In this document: positions 1-6,978 of the stretch, in pieces
Layout: each line of letters begins with the position of its first letter
Numbering within the stretch: the stretch's first letter is position 1
Origin: an uncultured Prevotella sp.
GTDB taxonomy: Bacteria > Bacteroidota > Bacteroidia > Bacteroidales > Bacteroidaceae
DNA: 26,908 bases
Reading direction: 5' to 3'
Assembly (NCBI GenBank): GCA_900541575.1
Contig: UQKO01000035.1
Coordinates: forward strand, 1-26,908
Made by a program: the position numbers and the translations under genes
The notes under the pieces: generated by a model
Seen by the model: the letters and a program-made list of their open reading frames with translations, nothing else
Databases searched by the model: none
What the model was told of the DNA's origin: nothing

Positions 1-60
1 CCGGACGGCAGTGGTAGAGCTACCGGACGGCAGTGGTAAAGCTACCACTGGGCAGTGTAC
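1..60. repeat. 22-base tandem repeat at the left edge, with hairpin
   Basis: Two near-identical 22-base units lie head to tail (1-22 and 23-44). They begin CCGGACGGCAGTGGTA and differ at one base. A degenerate third unit follows from 45. The array may be cut by the window edge. Across the junction, 31-38 (CAGTGGTA) pairs perfectly with 43-50 (TACCACTG) around an AAGC loop, so a transcript could fold into an 8-bp hairpin. No U-tract follows, so it is not an obvious terminator. A related string, taccaaacggcagtagcg, occurs near 4677 in the capD leader, which hints at a dispersed repeat. Confidence 0.6.
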
Positions 61-307
61 GACGGAAAGATGAAGATCTGTGGACAGAAAGATGTACATC
101 TAAGAACTGCATACACGAAGTCAACAAAACGTTGCCAAGGAAGAGCTTGGGCTACGTGGCATTCCGCTGAGCCGACAAACTGGCAAGGACTTCGTCCTAG
201 CTCACTGATGAGGTGGAGATGGTGCGCATACAAAGTTCTCCTGCGAAAAAATTCTGACAGAGTGATGAGCCGTCGTACTTTCCAATCCTTAACGAGCTAA
301 TACAACG

Positions 308-343
308 AAAGTTCCCATCCCCAATAAAGAGGATGGGAACTTT
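308..343 (-). terminator. Intrinsic terminator of the histidine kinase gene
   Basis: A perfect 13-bp stem is formed by AAAGTTCCCATCC (308-320) and GGATGGGAACTTT (331-343) around a 10-base loop. A-rich sequence precedes it and TTTT follows on the plus strand, so it could work in both directions. It lies 16 bases past the stop codon of the minus-strand kinase gene. A close copy is present at 26474-26505. Confidence 0.75.
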
Positions 344-359
344 TAGTTATTTAAACCGC

Positions 360-2378
360 TCAGCGTTTGCTCGTTTCGAAGCAATAGTCAGTAGGCATAA
401 GTAGCTCCATTCGCGTACCGTGATGAGGAAGGGGCACATTGCTAATAGAGAAACGTGCCTGACACCGATTGTACTGATTAAGTATCTCGAGCGTGCGGGT
501 GAGCAGCAATAACCCCGTCCCCGTATCACGCCCTGTGCGCTTCACCCGCCCAGGATTATAGCCTTGTCCGTTGTCGGTCACTTGTATGTGCAGGAATCCT
601 TCTGCTGTGAGTGCCACTTCGATATGGATGGCACAGTCCTCCGCAAGCACAGGGAATGCATGTTTCAAAGCATTTTCTACAGGAATCTGCAGCGACATAG
701 AAGGCACACGAAGCTGACTATTCTCGAGTTCGGGCGCCACTTTCCACGTTACCCGCGAAAGGGGGCCTTTGCTATAATGATGCAAATCTACGAAACGACG
801 CACCAATGTCAGCTCATCGCATAGCGACACGGCCACTTTGCCCGAAGTCAAGAGGTTGCCTCGAAGCACATCGATGAGCATTTCCACGGGTGCCACGAGT
901 TCGGGATAGCGCTGAAGTTTGGGTAGCACAGTGCCAAGCACATTGAACACGTAATGAGGTGATACACGATTGCGCACCACATCCATACGAAGTTCCGTAA
1001 TGCGTTCCATTTGACGTTTCATGCGCTCTTGCGTGCGACGACGATAGAGCACGATAATGAGTGTAGCAGCCAAGGCTAGGAGAGCCACAAGTGATACGGT
1101 TAAAATAATGTAGCTCTGCTGACGCACATTGCGCGCTACATAGTCGGCAATGGCTAGATGCTGACGCAGTAGTGTGGTGTCACGCTGATAACGACCAGCC
1201 ATTTCAGCCATGGTATTACGCGCTTGGCAACTATTTAAGGAGTCGGCATAAAGCGCGGAGAGTGACTGATAACGATAGGCATCGTGCCACCGATGGTCAC
1301 GAGCTGCATAATGTTGCAGGCGACGATAGTGGAGCATCAGATAGCGAGGCGTGCTTACAAGCAGAGAATCTGCTCCAAGACTGAAATCGTTGTTGGATTG
1401 CGATGGATGCCCCTCAGCTATGGAAAGATCGGCTAAGAGACTCCTTATATAAAAGGCATTGTCGGTATTAACTAACGAGCGATTGTTCAGAGCCTTCTCA
1501 CACAAATTAAGACAAGCCCGAGCACGAGGCAGATCGTCCATCATAAGATACACTTCGCCCATATTGGCATCGCAGTTAATGCGGAAAGCTTCATTATTGA
1601 GTTTTTGAGCAAAAGAGCGAGCTGTACGAAAGCTTCGTAGGGCTTCTTCGTATCGTTTCTCATAATAATAACAGTTGCCTAGTGAGAGGTGGTAAAGGAA
1701 TTGCGTCTGAAGCGTCTCTCCCTTGAGCCTGAGGGAAGCTTGATGGAAATAACGATGAGACTCGGTAAAATTTTCAAGCTCCATATATACTTGTCCTAAA
1801 CCTACGCAAATGGGCACTCGACTTCGCTGATCACGCAGCGAATCACACAGGAAAAGGGCGTAACGATACAATTCCGAAGCCCGAGGCAGCCGACCAGAGA
1901 GCATATTCATATCGGCCAGATTGATGGCACTACTAATGAGTTCGGTGGTCTTAGGCGGTTGGTTGAGCAGGGTAAAGGCGCGTTCGTAGCAGGCATACGA
2001 CTGCTGCATGTCTCCTCGAAGCATGGCATTCACGCCGCGATGATTCCACACTTGACCAGCCACAGCATGCGCCCCAGGCGTGTGTGAGCACCAGCGGAGC
2101 ACTCGTTCGTAGCGTCTATGGGATGCGAGCGTATCTCCAGCCAGATTGTAAGCCGTGGCGCGAAACACTTCCACTTTATACCATGCCATACTATCCGTAA
2201 GACTACGTTGATACTGAGCAAGCACACGTTCTCCTTTCTTCGGATTGGAGAAGAGCAGGTCGGTGTGGGCGCGCAGCACGCTATCAGTCTGTACGATTTC
2301 TCCATCCGACGGCTGTCCATGTCGACACGATAGCATCGTCAATGATAGCAAAAGAAGGAGTAAAAGGATTCGATTCAT
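360..2378 (-). CDS. TPR-containing sensor histidine kinase, LytS/YehU type
   Basis: A membrane sensor kinase of about 672 residues. The chosen start (MNRILLLLL) gives a signal peptide ending in a lipobox-like MLSC at Cys18; an upstream in-frame Met at 2453 would bury this signal. Residues from about 40 to 400 form a helical region with TPR character, suited to sensing in the periplasm. One membrane span lies at about 421-444, then a short coiled coil. The His_kinase domain has SPHYVFN (phospho-acceptor His475), an N box ENALKHA near 568, DNGQG near 602 and GTGLLLL near 620. This matches the family that pairs with LytTR response regulators, but no regulator is next to it. A structured terminator follows the stop codon at once. 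The stimulus is unknown. Confidence 0.85.
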   Translation of the reverse strand: MNRILLLLLLLSLTMLSCRHGQPSDGEIVQTDSVLRAHTDLLFSNPKKGERVLAQYQRSLTDSMAWYKVEVFRATAYNLAGDTLASHRRYERVLRWCSHTPGAHAVAGQVWNHRGVNAMLRGDMQQSYACYERAFTLLNQPPKTTELISSAINLADMNMLSGRLPRASELYRYALFLCDSLRDQRSRVPICVGLGQVYMELENFTESHRYFHQASLRLKGETLQTQFLYHLSLGNCYYYEKRYEEALRSFRTARSFAQKLNNEAFRINCDANMGEVYLMMDDLPRARACLNLCEKALNNRSLVNTDNAFYIRSLLADLSIAEGHPSQSNNDFSLGADSLLVSTPRYLMLHYRRLQHYAARDHRWHDAYRYQSLSALYADSLNSCQARNTMAEMAGRYQRDTTLLRQHLAIADYVARNVRQQSYIILTVSLVALLALAATLIIVLYRRRTQERMKRQMERITELRMDVVRNRVSPHYVFNVLGTVLPKLQRYPELVAPVEMLIDVLRGNLLTSGKVAVSLCDELTLVRRFVDLHHYSKGPLSRVTWKVAPELENSQLRVPSMSLQIPVENALKHAFPVLAEDCAIHIEVALTAEGFLHIQVTDNGQGYNPGRVKRTGRDTGTGLLLLTRTLEILNQYNRCQARFSISNVPLPHHGTRMELLMPTDYCFETSKR

Positions 2379-2529
2379 CTGAACATAAGTTTTATCAATT
2401 ATTACAGCCGGAAGAAGGTCCATAGGATGTACACATTCATGTGTAGTAGTCATGCCGAACTTAGACTGAGAGGAAAGAGATCATGAGATTTCGCACGAAC
2501 ATGCGTATCAATTAATATCGCTTAAGGGT

Positions 2530-2555
2530 AGAACCACCCCTAGAAAAGTGGTTCT
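2530..2555 (-). terminator. Probable terminator downstream of the capD-like gene
   Basis: AGAACCAC (2530-2537) pairs perfectly with GTGGTTCT (2548-2555) around a 10-base loop, 62 bases past the stop of the dehydratase gene. There is no clear U-tract on the minus strand, so the role rests on position and stem only. Confidence 0.45.
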
Positions 2556-2617
2556 TCCTTGAAGCTTCATCCCTTCATATACCGAGGGTGTGCTGCTTAC
2601 AAGAAAGAGCCTCTAAG

Positions 2618-4600
2618 CTATTTTTCCTCATTTGAGGATATTACGCCGCTTTGATTTTCCTCTTCGGGCGTATCTTGAGGTTTATCGAGCACTTCGTATC
2701 GCGAATGCCTACTGATATACTCTGGCACAATTTCTTTCATCTTTTTTACCGTGGCCATATCATCGTAGGCTTTCGATACTTGGAAGAGTTCTTCGAGCTG
2801 AGCCTCAGCATCATCGTACTCGTAACTACGCACTTGGGCTATGCGAATCTTTTCATGAAACGACGGAAGGGTGTTCTCGTTTTCACTAAGCACCTCTTCA
2901 TAGAGTTTCTCTCCCTCACGCAGTCCTGTATACTTGATAGTGACATTCTCGGCACCACTGAGCTTTATCATGCGTTCGGCAAGGTCGGCAATGCGCACAG
3001 GCTCGCCCATATCAAACACGAAAATTTCACCAGCATTACCACGCGTACCAGCTTCGAGCACGAGCTTACAGGCTTCAGGAATAAGCATGAAGTAGCGGAT
3101 TATCTTGGGATGAGTCACCGTGAGCGGCCCTCCCTTTGCTATTTGCTTGCGGAAGAGGGGAATCACACTGCCGTTGCTTCCTAATACATTGCCAAAACGG
3201 GTGGTCACGAATTGGGTTACCCCCTTTACTTTGCCACTCTTAATGGCCTTATCAAGGCTCTGCACGTAGATTTCACAGATGCGCTTGGAGCAACCCATCA
3301 CATTGGTTGGATTCACTGCCTTGTCTGTGCTGACCATGACAAATTTCTTCACGCCATACTTCACACTGAGGTCGGCTATTACCTTCGTGCCATACACATT
3401 GTTTTGCACGCTCTCGCTAGGATTGTCTTCCATCATAGGCACGTGCTTATAAGCTGCTGCATGGAACACGTAGTCGGGCTTGTACGTACGGAAGATATTC
3501 TCCATGTGGCTTTGGCGGCAGATGCTAGTCACGATGGTCTCGGCCTTAATGTTAGGAAATTTCTCACGCATCATGAGGCGGATGTCGTGTTGCGGGGTCT
3601 CAGCTTGATCGACGAGTATGAGTTTCGCTGGGTTGTAAGTAGCAATTTGCGAAACTAGTTCGGAACCAATAGAACCCGCTGACCCCGTGATAAGCACGCA
3701 CTTGTTGTGCAAGAGGCTTTCGACGGCTTTCAAGTCTACCTGTATTTGGTCGCGCGGAAGAAGGTCTTCAATGTTTACCTCACGAAGGTTTACACGTTTC
3801 TTTTCACTTGTTCCGCGCTTCCATTCTTCAGAGTTTTGCGTGATATAAATTTTTACCCCAGCATTAATAAGCATGTCTTGGAAGGCACGGTTCTTAACGA
3901 ATGCATCGTGCTTGAGAGGACTTACAAGTACAGCTTTAATGTTCTTGGCATGAATGACGGATAGCAGATTCTCATGCATGGAATAAATATGACGCCCCAT
4001 AAGGCGACTAGCGTAATGCGCCTCCTCATCTCCGATATAGCCCTCTATAAGGAAACGAACGGGCTTAATGTTACGGGCATTCAGAGTAAGCGCAATGGCT
4101 CCTTCCCGAGTGCCGTATACCAAGGCGTTGATTGCAGTACGACCCACAAGCGCACTATCATAGAGCAGACGTATCAATACGCGAGTACCCCAAAGCAAGG
4201 CGGTAGTGCCAAGAAAGATGGAGATGGTCATGCGGATGGTAAGCGGATAGAATGTCTGCGTCAATCCAAAATAATTGTCGAGCACAATAAAGCAGAGCGA
4301 CATGAGCAGCGAAAGCATACTAGCATAGCCCACGCGCAAGAGGTCATCGAATTGAGAATAGCGGAGTATATCCGAATAAACGTGGAATACACGAAACCCA
4401 ATAAGATTGAACAAGGCAAATGCCAGCAACGTGTGGAACAAGGGAGTCCACTGACTCATCATCCACGAAGCCGGATGGCGAAGCCAGATAATGAATAGAG
4501 CCCCAAAGAAACATACGAACAAATCGAAGATAACTATACACCAATATGGAAGGACTCTCTTGCTAAAGTACCAATTGAATATTTTTCTAAATAATCTCAT
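2618..4600 (-). CDS. Membrane-bound UDP-GlcNAc 4,6-dehydratase, CapD/WbpM/FlaA1 long form
   Basis: A polysaccharide biosynthesis enzyme expected to turn UDP-GlcNAc into a UDP-4-keto-6-deoxyhexosamine for capsule or O-antigen sugars. About four N-terminal membrane spans (roughly residues 20-150) precede a CoA-binding-like Rossmann region and a C-terminal SDR domain. The NAD-binding motif is TGSAGSIG (about 305-312). The catalytic segment STDKAVNPTNVMGCSK has Met (about 435) where short SDR enzymes have Tyr, giving the Ser-Met-Lys arrangement described for WbpM-type long-form dehydratases. I chose ATG at 4600; the frame stays open to a TTG at 4642, but MRLFRKIFNWYFSK looks like a normal start for the family. 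The gene appears monocistronic, with a long leader that contains a G8 tract. Confidence 0.9.
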   Translation of the reverse strand: MRLFRKIFNWYFSKRVLPYWCIVIFDLFVCFFGALFIIWLRHPASWMMSQWTPLFHTLLAFALFNLIGFRVFHVYSDILRYSQFDDLLRVGYASMLSLLMSLCFIVLDNYFGLTQTFYPLTIRMTISIFLGTTALLWGTRVLIRLLYDSALVGRTAINALVYGTREGAIALTLNARNIKPVRFLIEGYIGDEEAHYASRLMGRHIYSMHENLLSVIHAKNIKAVLVSPLKHDAFVKNRAFQDMLINAGVKIYITQNSEEWKRGTSEKKRVNLREVNIEDLLPRDQIQVDLKAVESLLHNKCVLITGSAGSIGSELVSQIATYNPAKLILVDQAETPQHDIRLMMREKFPNIKAETIVTSICRQSHMENIFRTYKPDYVFHAAAYKHVPMMEDNPSESVQNNVYGTKVIADLSVKYGVKKFVMVSTDKAVNPTNVMGCSKRICEIYVQSLDKAIKSGKVKGVTQFVTTRFGNVLGSNGSVIPLFRKQIAKGGPLTVTHPKIIRYFMLIPEACKLVLEAGTRGNAGEIFVFDMGEPVRIADLAERMIKLSGAENVTIKYTGLREGEKLYEEVLSENENTLPSFHEKIRIAQVRSYEYDDAEAQLEELFQVSKAYDDMATVKKMKEIVPEYISRHSRYEVLDKPQDTPEEENQSGVISSNEEK

Positions 4601-4647
4601 CTTGATAGAATAAGTAGACGTCGTGTAATTGAGGATACTCAATTTTA

Positions 4648-4655
4648 CCCCCCCC
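4648..4655 (-). repeat. G8 homopolymer tract in the capD leader
   Basis: Eight consecutive C on the plus strand, which is G8 in the transcribed sense, 47 bases before the dehydratase ATG. It is a conspicuous homopolymer in a gene-free stretch and is long enough to slip during replication. Loss of one G would join an upstream open frame to the dehydratase frame. Confidence 0.8.
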
Positions 4656-4832
4656 GATTAGGGATAAATCTCTACTACCAAACGGCAGTAGCGAAGGAAC
4701 GTTTTTATATTTATTATTACATAATTTTTCTCTCTGTGGACACCATAGCAAAGATTTTAAGCTTACTACAATGTTGATTTCCACCTCAATTATAGCATGA
4801 TTTCTTTCTTTAAAAGGAAAAACATGCATACA

Positions 4833-4863
4833 CAAAGATGGCTATCGTGAGCAAATTTACAAA
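4833..4863 (-). promoter_or_regulatory. Candidate Bacteroidota promoter for the capD-like gene
   Basis: On the minus strand TTTG (4863-4860) is followed after 19 bases by CATCTTTG (4840-4833), one mismatch from the TA-N2-TTTG element of the Bacteroidota primary sigma factor. Transcription from here would make a leader of about 225 bases. Confidence 0.5.
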
Positions 4864-5011
4864 AAAACAACACGTTACCAAAGATTATGTATTCTTATTT
4901 TAGAAAATAACAAATTAACGATTCGAATTTATTCAGCACATAGGTTTCATTCTCTGCTGACGCTTTCTTTTTGAGGGAGGTATTCTTTTCTGCGAAGAGG
5001 AATTCACGCAA

Positions 5012-5048
5012 GAACCGCGACAGAGCATATAGTGTTCTATCGCGGTTC
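5012..5048 (-). terminator. Probable terminator of the sulfatase gene
   Basis: GAACCGCGA (5012-5020) pairs with TCGCGGTTC (5040-5048). Inside, after one mismatch, AGAGC pairs with GTTCT around a 7-base loop. It lies 42 bases beyond the sulfatase stop codon. The U-tract is weak. Confidence 0.6.
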
Positions 5049-5090
5049 AGCATATAATTAATGAGGGAATTTATAAGGACATAAGAAGAC

Positions 5091-6638
5091 TTACTTTCCC
5101 ATTGAGTTGAACTTTAACGCATCCTTGTCGTCATACTGCTTCTGAAGCTTAACAAGCTCTTTCATAAGGCGCTTGGTGAGTTTTTCCGTACCAGGCTGAC
5201 CATAGATATTGTGCATCTCGTGCGGATCCTTATTAAGGTCGTAAAGTTCCCACTTATTAATATCATTGTAGAAGTGTAAAAGCTTATACCCATCCGAGCT
5301 ACGTACGCCATAGTGACGCTTAACTGCATGCTCTGCAGGATATTCGTAATAGTGGTAATAAATGCTCTTGCGCCAATTCTTAGGGTGTTTTCCCTGGAGC
5401 AAGGGTAAGAGGGACACACCTTGAATATCAGCAGGCACAGGAGCTCCAGCGAGTTGCAAGAAGGTGGGAGCATAGTCGATGTTTTGCACCATTTCCTTAA
5501 TATCGCCGCGGGCATTGAATCCCTTAGGCAGACGCATCACAAGTGGGGTATTGAGCGATTCTTCATACATGAAGCGCTTGTCGAACCATCCATGCTCACC
5601 CATATAGAAACCCTGATCAGAAGTGTAGACTACAAGTGTGGAGTCGAGCAAACCAGCTTGTTTAAGATAGTCGAGCGTACGACCTACGTTATCGTCGAGC
5701 GACTTCACCACTTTGGCATAGTCGCGCATATAACGCTGATACTTAAATTCTGTCAAAGCCTTGCCCGTCAGCTTACGCTTGCGAAAGTCGATAGCTAGAG
5801 AATCATAGAAGTAATCATACTCTGCACGATCACGACTATCTAGGCGGCCTACCATGCCGAGGTAAGCATCAGTGAGATGGGTTTTGGCGCCAGGAGTAAA
5901 CATCTTGGTGTCGTATACAATGTCCATGTGTTTACCAATTTGCATCTCTGCCGTTTTAGCAGCTTCGCGTCCTTCATAATCGTCGTAGAAGTTGGCAGGA
6001 AGTTCAAACGTCTTATCCTCATACGCATGCAAGTACTTGAGTTCAGGCAACCACGCACGATGGCATGCTTTGTGATGGATAAAGAGAATAAATGGTTTGG
6101 ACTTATCGCGCTTGTGCTCCATCCAATCAATGGCTTTGTCGGTAATAATATTGGTCACATAGCCTTGTTCGCGAGTAGTACTACCATCCATATTGATAAA
6201 GTTGGGATTGTAGTAGTCGCCTTGAGCGGGAAGAATGTTATAATAATCGAAGCCAGTAGGAGTGCTCACCAAGTGCCACTTACCGATGATGGCCGTCTGA
6301 TAGCCTGCCTTCTGCATGAGCTTGGGCATTGTCTGCTGCGAACCATCGAAGATGCCGTGTTCGTTATTGGTAAAGCCGTTCTTATGCGAGTGCTTACCTG
6401 TAATCATACATGCACGACTGGGACCTGAAAGACTATTTGCAACGTAAGAATTGACAAACTTCACGCCGTCTTGGGCAATGCGATCTAGATTGGGTGTCTC
6501 AACGAAGCGATGATCATAGCAGCTCATCATCTGCGCTGTATGATCGTCGGTCATGATATACACTACATTGTAGTGCTGCGCCTGTGCAGCCATGCTTGCA
6601 AGCATCGTAGGCGCAAAAATGAGAAGAGATTTCTTCAT
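5091..6638 (-). CDS. Secreted serine-type sulfatase (possibly an N-acetylglucosamine-6-sulfatase)
   Basis: An alkaline-phosphatase-fold sulfatase of 515 residues with a signal peptide ending near AQA (18-20). Metal ligands include D31-D32 and D341-Q342. The maturation motif is S71-G-P-S-R75, so the active site is a serine that must be oxidised to formylglycine, in this phylum by an anaerobic radical-SAM maturase. Further hallmarks are GKWHL at 119-123 and the late segment SDQGFYMGEHGWFDKR. The overall sequence resembles S1 sulfatases acting on 6-sulfated GlcNAc in mucin or heparan, but this substrate is inferred by memory of the family and not proven. No SusC/SusD pair, glycosidase or maturase gene is adjacent. 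The length is normal. Confidence 0.9.
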   Translation of the reverse strand: MKKSLLIFAPTMLASMAAQAQHYNVVYIMTDDHTAQMMSCYDHRFVETPNLDRIAQDGVKFVNSYVANSLSGPSRACMITGKHSHKNGFTNNEHGIFDGSQQTMPKLMQKAGYQTAIIGKWHLVSTPTGFDYYNILPAQGDYYNPNFINMDGSTTREQGYVTNIITDKAIDWMEHKRDKSKPFILFIHHKACHRAWLPELKYLHAYEDKTFELPANFYDDYEGREAAKTAEMQIGKHMDIVYDTKMFTPGAKTHLTDAYLGMVGRLDSRDRAEYDYFYDSLAIDFRKRKLTGKALTEFKYQRYMRDYAKVVKSLDDNVGRTLDYLKQAGLLDSTLVVYTSDQGFYMGEHGWFDKRFMYEESLNTPLVMRLPKGFNARGDIKEMVQNIDYAPTFLQLAGAPVPADIQGVSLLPLLQGKHPKNWRKSIYYHYYEYPAEHAVKRHYGVRSSDGYKLLHFYNDINKWELYDLNKDPHEMHNIYGQPGTEKLTKRLMKELVKLQKQYDDKDALKFNSMGK

Positions 6639-6978
6639 TAGGAATAGGTTTATGAATAATCTGAGTAAGAGTATAGACTAATAAAGTATGCGTTATAGAT
6701 GGTCTGATTATAAGCAACGGGGCGCTTGAATATATATAGCTAACAATCTGGATATAAATAGTGAACGCCCTAGATATACAACTTGGAAAGTTTACTCTTG
6801 ATTAACAAAAAAGAGTGCGGTCTCTGCTCTCTGCCTCCTCCCCGACTACGGGGAAACATGTACCTATGGTTTCATAAAATCCATAAGACAATACTTTGGG
6901 GACAGCGAGCAGAGACCGCAAAAAGTTGTAGAGGAAAGTTGTCTTACACTAGACCATATTTATATGATCTAGGAGTGA
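6639..6978. other. Intergenic region between glmM and sulfatase
   Basis: No coding frame is credible. The left part (6639-6800) is AT-rich and should contain the sulfatase promoter, although I found no clear -33/-7 pair. The right part is taken up by the large folded element at 6816-6920. Confidence 0.5.
6816..6920 (-). terminator. Large three-helix structured element, probable glmM 3' end
   Basis: TGCGGTCTCTGCTC (6816-6829) pairs perfectly with 6907-6920; the stem can extend inwards with two mismatches. The roughly 77-base interior holds TCCCCG-ACTA-CGGGGA (6839-6854) and TATGG/CCATA (6865-6869 with 6881-6885). On the minus strand the outer stem is followed by CTCTTTTTTG, as in an intrinsic terminator, and it lies 58 bases past the glmM stop. 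The branched interior is more elaborate than a simple terminator needs. Confidence 0.65.

Larger units (their letters stand above)
1..359. other. Gene-free left edge
   Basis: I see no convincing gene here. The open frames on both strands (55-300 plus, 42-233 minus) overlap each other and give Arg/Trp/Cys-rich translations that resemble no family I know. The stretch holds the tandem repeat at 1-60, a possible rod-like fold at 132-186 (TTGCCA at 132-137 pairs with TGGCAA at 181-186, with GGCT/AGCC and GTGG/CCGC helices nested inside), and the terminator at 308-343. It could be a non-coding RNA or simple spacer. Confidence 0.4.
4601..5090. other. Intergenic region between sulfatase and capD-like gene
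   Basis: No protein gene is supported here. An 82-codon minus frame (4587-4835) runs through the G8 tract into the start of the dehydratase gene, but its product resembles nothing known. The region holds a promoter candidate (4833-4863), an AT-rich leader of about 230 bases, a run of eight C on the plus strand (4648-4655), a string related to the left-edge repeat (about 4677) and the sulfatase terminator (5012-5048). Confidence 0.5.

Noticed and set aside
200..271. Hammerhead-ribozyme-like string: GCTCA, CTGATGA (205-211), a stem with GGAGA/TCTCC, CGAAA, and TGAGC.
   Set aside because: The core heptamer and the GAAA box are present and stem I could form, but stem II has an internal 2x2 mismatch, stem III does not pair from the A after GAA, and no NUH cleavage site precedes TGAGC. 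The heptamer alone is expected a few times by chance in a window this size.
55..300. 81-codon plus frame and an overlapping minus frame at the left edge.
   Set aside because: Compositions are odd, there is no recognisable family, and the two frames overlap on opposite strands. I see no reason to call either a gene.
2651..4498. Several long plus-strand frames opposite the dehydratase gene (up to 177 codons).
   Set aside because: They are antisense shadows of a clearly coding minus-strand gene, rich in His and Leu as expected from its codons. Similar shadows oppose folD, ffh and the sulfatase gene.
4587..4835. 82-codon minus frame running through the G8 tract.
   Set aside because: It overlaps the true dehydratase start and its product resembles nothing known. 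It is mentioned only for the slippage idea.
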